From positions 4,580,001-4,644,000 of the forward strand of contig NC_066588.1 in NCBI RefSeq assembly GCF_905475345.1: 64,000 nucleotides of DNA, in the 5' to 3' direction. This stretch comes from Vespula vulgaris. Taxonomy: Eukaryota > Arthropoda > Insecta > Hymenoptera > Vespidae. The notes under the pieces are model-generated. The model saw nothing but the letters and a program-made list of their open reading frames with translations, did not search any database and was not told the DNA's origin. Below, piece by piece: positions 62,201 to 64,000 of the stretch. Position 1 is the first letter of the stretch. Every line of letters starts with the position of its first letter. Made by a program: the position numbers and the translations under genes.

Positions 62201-62443
62201 TACTTGTTCGTTATTTAAAATCAATTAGTCAATTAAGTCGATTTTCTATTGTAAAAATGTTTATGGATAATAATGATAAGAAAGGTAATGATAATACAAC
62301 GATTTAAACTTCTTATTCTCGTCGAATATATTAAGAAAAAAAAATTAATTTTCTTTTAATTTACAGTTTTATCAAATATATTCCAATTTTTAGAGGATCA
62401 AGGATGTAAGGAAGTATCGGTCTTACGTGAAGTTTATGTCTAA
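59251..62443 (+). CDS. SPAG1: SPAG1 orthologue, dynein axonemal assembly factor
   Basis: Ten exons: 59251-59405, 59503-59779, 59888-60107, 60333-60494, 60594-60721, 61052-61155, 61224-61833, 61909-62032, 62114-62284, 62367-62443. All introns are GT-AG (68-330 bp). The join is 2028 nt, 675 residues, one open frame. Residues about 1-145 carry the SPAG1 N-terminal pattern (YEIPLDNLSYEYI, LRSGEEGIYPDLT). About 165-217 hold DYAAWDKYDVD and a charged coiled coil. About 225-345 hold three TPR motifs with clamp residues (KGNEAF, YNNRA, KALLRRA). About 349-553 is an Asn/Lys/Ser-rich linker. About 556-675 is RPAP3_C (SPYEFLRAWQSLK). SPAG1 acts in the cytoplasm with HSP90/R2TP-type cochaperones to preassemble axonemal dynein arms for motile cilia or flagella. 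The start has A at -3, G at +4 and an in-frame stop upstream at 59215. Human SPAG1 has three TPR clusters; only one is seen here. Confidence 0.93.
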
Positions 62444-62465
62444 AACTATGTAAATCATATTTAAT

Positions 62466-62476
62466 ATTAAATTAAA
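62466..62476 (+). terminator. candidate SPAG1 polyadenylation signal
   Basis: Two overlapping ATTAAA hexamers lie 23-33 bases after the stop codon, and a T/GT-rich stretch follows at about 62508-62525. The compact arrangement fits a short 3' UTR. Canonical AATAAA also occurs at 62782 and 62824 and could serve instead. The surrounding sequence is A+T-rich, so chance matches are likely. Confidence 0.35.
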
Positions 62477-63020
62477 TTTAACATTTTAAAATTGATAAAG
62501 AAACGAATTTGTATTTTGTTAATCATCCATTATCGAACATTATCATTTGATTGTAAAAATTTTTTAAACATCGTTTTGTTCTTATCTCTTGTTAACCTCT
62601 AATTTTTTAACCCAATAATTTTTCTATACATTCTTATTTACATTACAAATGCGTTAGATGGTTGTACTTTGGCTAATTTTGTCTAAAGCGACGATTAGAA
62701 AAATGATGAGCAGCTTGTCTAATGATAGAAAAAAAAATTATTAATAATGTTTTTAATCATTCATAAATAACTCCATGACGTAATAAATGTAACGATTTAA
62801 AAATACTAATAAGAAATAATAACAATAAAACGTTTACAAGAAAAAAAATCAAGTTATTGCCATAGGAATATCGAGATAACTAGCTCGATCTCGTTCAAAT
62901 ACTAAACACACTAAATATATAAGTAATAATATAAAAGAAAAAACTAATAATAATAGAACAAATAAAAGATTTATTGACAAATAAAAATATCGCGAATATC
63001 GAACGCTCCACAACATATAA
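62477..63020. other. 3' flank of SPAG1, no gene recognised
   Basis: A+T-rich, without long repeats or mixed-composition open frames. Two AATAAA hexamers at 62782 and 62824 are alternative polyadenylation signals. Confidence 0.5.
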
Positions 63021-63150
63021 TAGAAAATGGCGCGCTTATTACGTAGATACACTGGTGGACAAATGTGAAGCTATATAAAACTAGCGACGCGTTACGTGCC
63101 AGCCAATAGGAACGTTCGTATTCGAATGTAACGTACGATTTGATTGGTCG
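63021..63150. promoter_or_regulatory. CCAAT-containing promoter-like patch
   Basis: A GC-balanced stretch contains AATGGCGCGC (E2F-like, one mismatch), TATATAAAA at about 63073, CCAAT at 63103-63107 on the plus strand and ATTGG at 63143-63147, that is CCAAT on the minus strand. Clustered inverted CCAAT boxes are typical of NF-Y-bound promoters. The gene it would serve is not visible. Confidence 0.35.
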
Positions 63151-64000
63151 AGTCTACTGCTCTTGTGGATGCAAATGCATGTGATTATTTTCTCTTTCTA
63201 ACATCTTTTTTATATATCTATCTATCCTCTTTTGAAAATTACAAAGTTATATTGAAAATGAATACTTCAATTGTTATAAAAAAAATAAAATCGATATAAA
63301 CGAATGTCAAACGAATGATGATTTCATATATCCAACGTGAAATATACGTATCAAATTTTATTATTATTTTATATTAGATAGATATTGTTTATAAAGATAA
63401 GAGATACGAACTTTGAACTTTAATAAAAGAAAAATAATAATATGAAAGAAGAATTCATAGATTTGTTTCTTAGAAATGTTCGATAATATTGATCTTTCGT
63501 ATTTTAATTTAACTATTTTAATTTCTTCGAAATGGTTGATGATTGAAAATACTTGATATATTAAATTAATGGTATCAAATATGTGAAACGTTTCTTTAAC
63601 AATTGATATATATCTTAAATCTCGAGATATGAATACGAACGGATGTAGTCAAGGATGCATAAAAAAATATTAGGAAATATCTTGAATGATTGTAACGACT
63701 TACGAATTGTCGATAAGAAACTTTTGAATCGTACGAAAAGAATTATCTTCTTATATCTGACCTAATAGATTTAATAAAAAATAAAATGAGAGAGATTCGA
63801 TTGAGGATTATTCTCTACTAGTATATATACATATATATACACTTCTGTATACACACAACACATACACACACATATACGTATATATACTGTGCTCTCGAGT
63901 TTCTACCGTCCAGAGGACGCCATTATACACGTGTTATAACGGGTGGACAGTCTGATTCCGTTAGAACATCCGGACTCCGTGACTTTAGCCCTTCGAACCG
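63151..64000. other. no gene recognised; right edge
   Basis: A+T-rich up to about 63880. The last 110 bases turn abruptly GC-balanced (from CTCGAGTTTCTACCGTCC onward) and may be the edge of an exon or promoter cut by the window. No frame can be assigned. Confidence 0.3.

Noticed and set aside
1..64000. Search for tRNA, rRNA, CRISPR arrays, telomeric (TTAGG)n and intact transposons
   Set aside because: No cloverleaf B-box words in context, no regular spacer arrays, no TTAGG runs and no transposase or reverse transcriptase motifs were seen by eye. Small decayed elements could still have been missed.

Overview
The window looks like nuclear DNA of an insect, most likely a hymenopteran (aculeate wasp, bee or ant). 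It is strongly A+T-rich and crowded with long pure microsatellites: (CT/GA)n, (AT)n, (AAT)n and (CATA/TATG)n. CpG is plentiful rather than depleted. Genes have GT-AG introns, and there is no operon structure. This assignment is inference from composition and gene structure. Protein similarity was judged by eye from remembered family motifs, not by search.

Two protein-coding genes can be supported. (1) On the minus strand, three very short exons (61, 57 and 77 nt at 53577-53637, 40751-40807 and 24776-24852) join in phase. They encode the first 65 residues of a Ras-superfamily GTPase of the RERG/RASL11 type. Introns are about 12.8 and 15.9 kb, and a third intron of at least 24.8 kb reaches the left window edge. 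The C-terminal half (G4, G5) was not found here. (2) On the plus strand, ten compact exons at 59251-62443 encode a 675-residue SPAG1 orthologue, a cytoplasmic assembly factor for axonemal dynein arms. It has a SPAG1-type N-terminus, one three-motif TPR domain with carboxylate-clamp residues, a long polar linker and a C-terminal RPAP3_C domain.

Layout: 1-24775 is presumably intron 3 of the GTPase gene (or intron plus unseen sequence), mostly microsatellites, one decayed ~140-bp tandem array (2680-3570) and scattered GC-balanced islands. 24853-40750 is intron 2, with two local tandem duplications. 40808-53576 is intron 1. 53638-59250 is the divergent intergenic region between the two gene starts, with CpG-rich promoter-like patches. 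62444-64000 is SPAG1 3' flank and a CCAAT-containing promoter-like patch.

The two genes are divergent neighbours with no evident functional link. Almost all other long reading frames (Ser/Leu-, Arg/Glu- or Tyr/Ile-rich) are translations of simple repeats. I found no rRNA, tRNA, CRISPR array, intact transposon or prokaryote-type system. The items most worth checking are the atypical GTPase with a degenerate G3 motif, a candidate RFX X-box and upstream AUGs just before SPAG1, and the decayed tandem array with a dimeric higher-order pattern.
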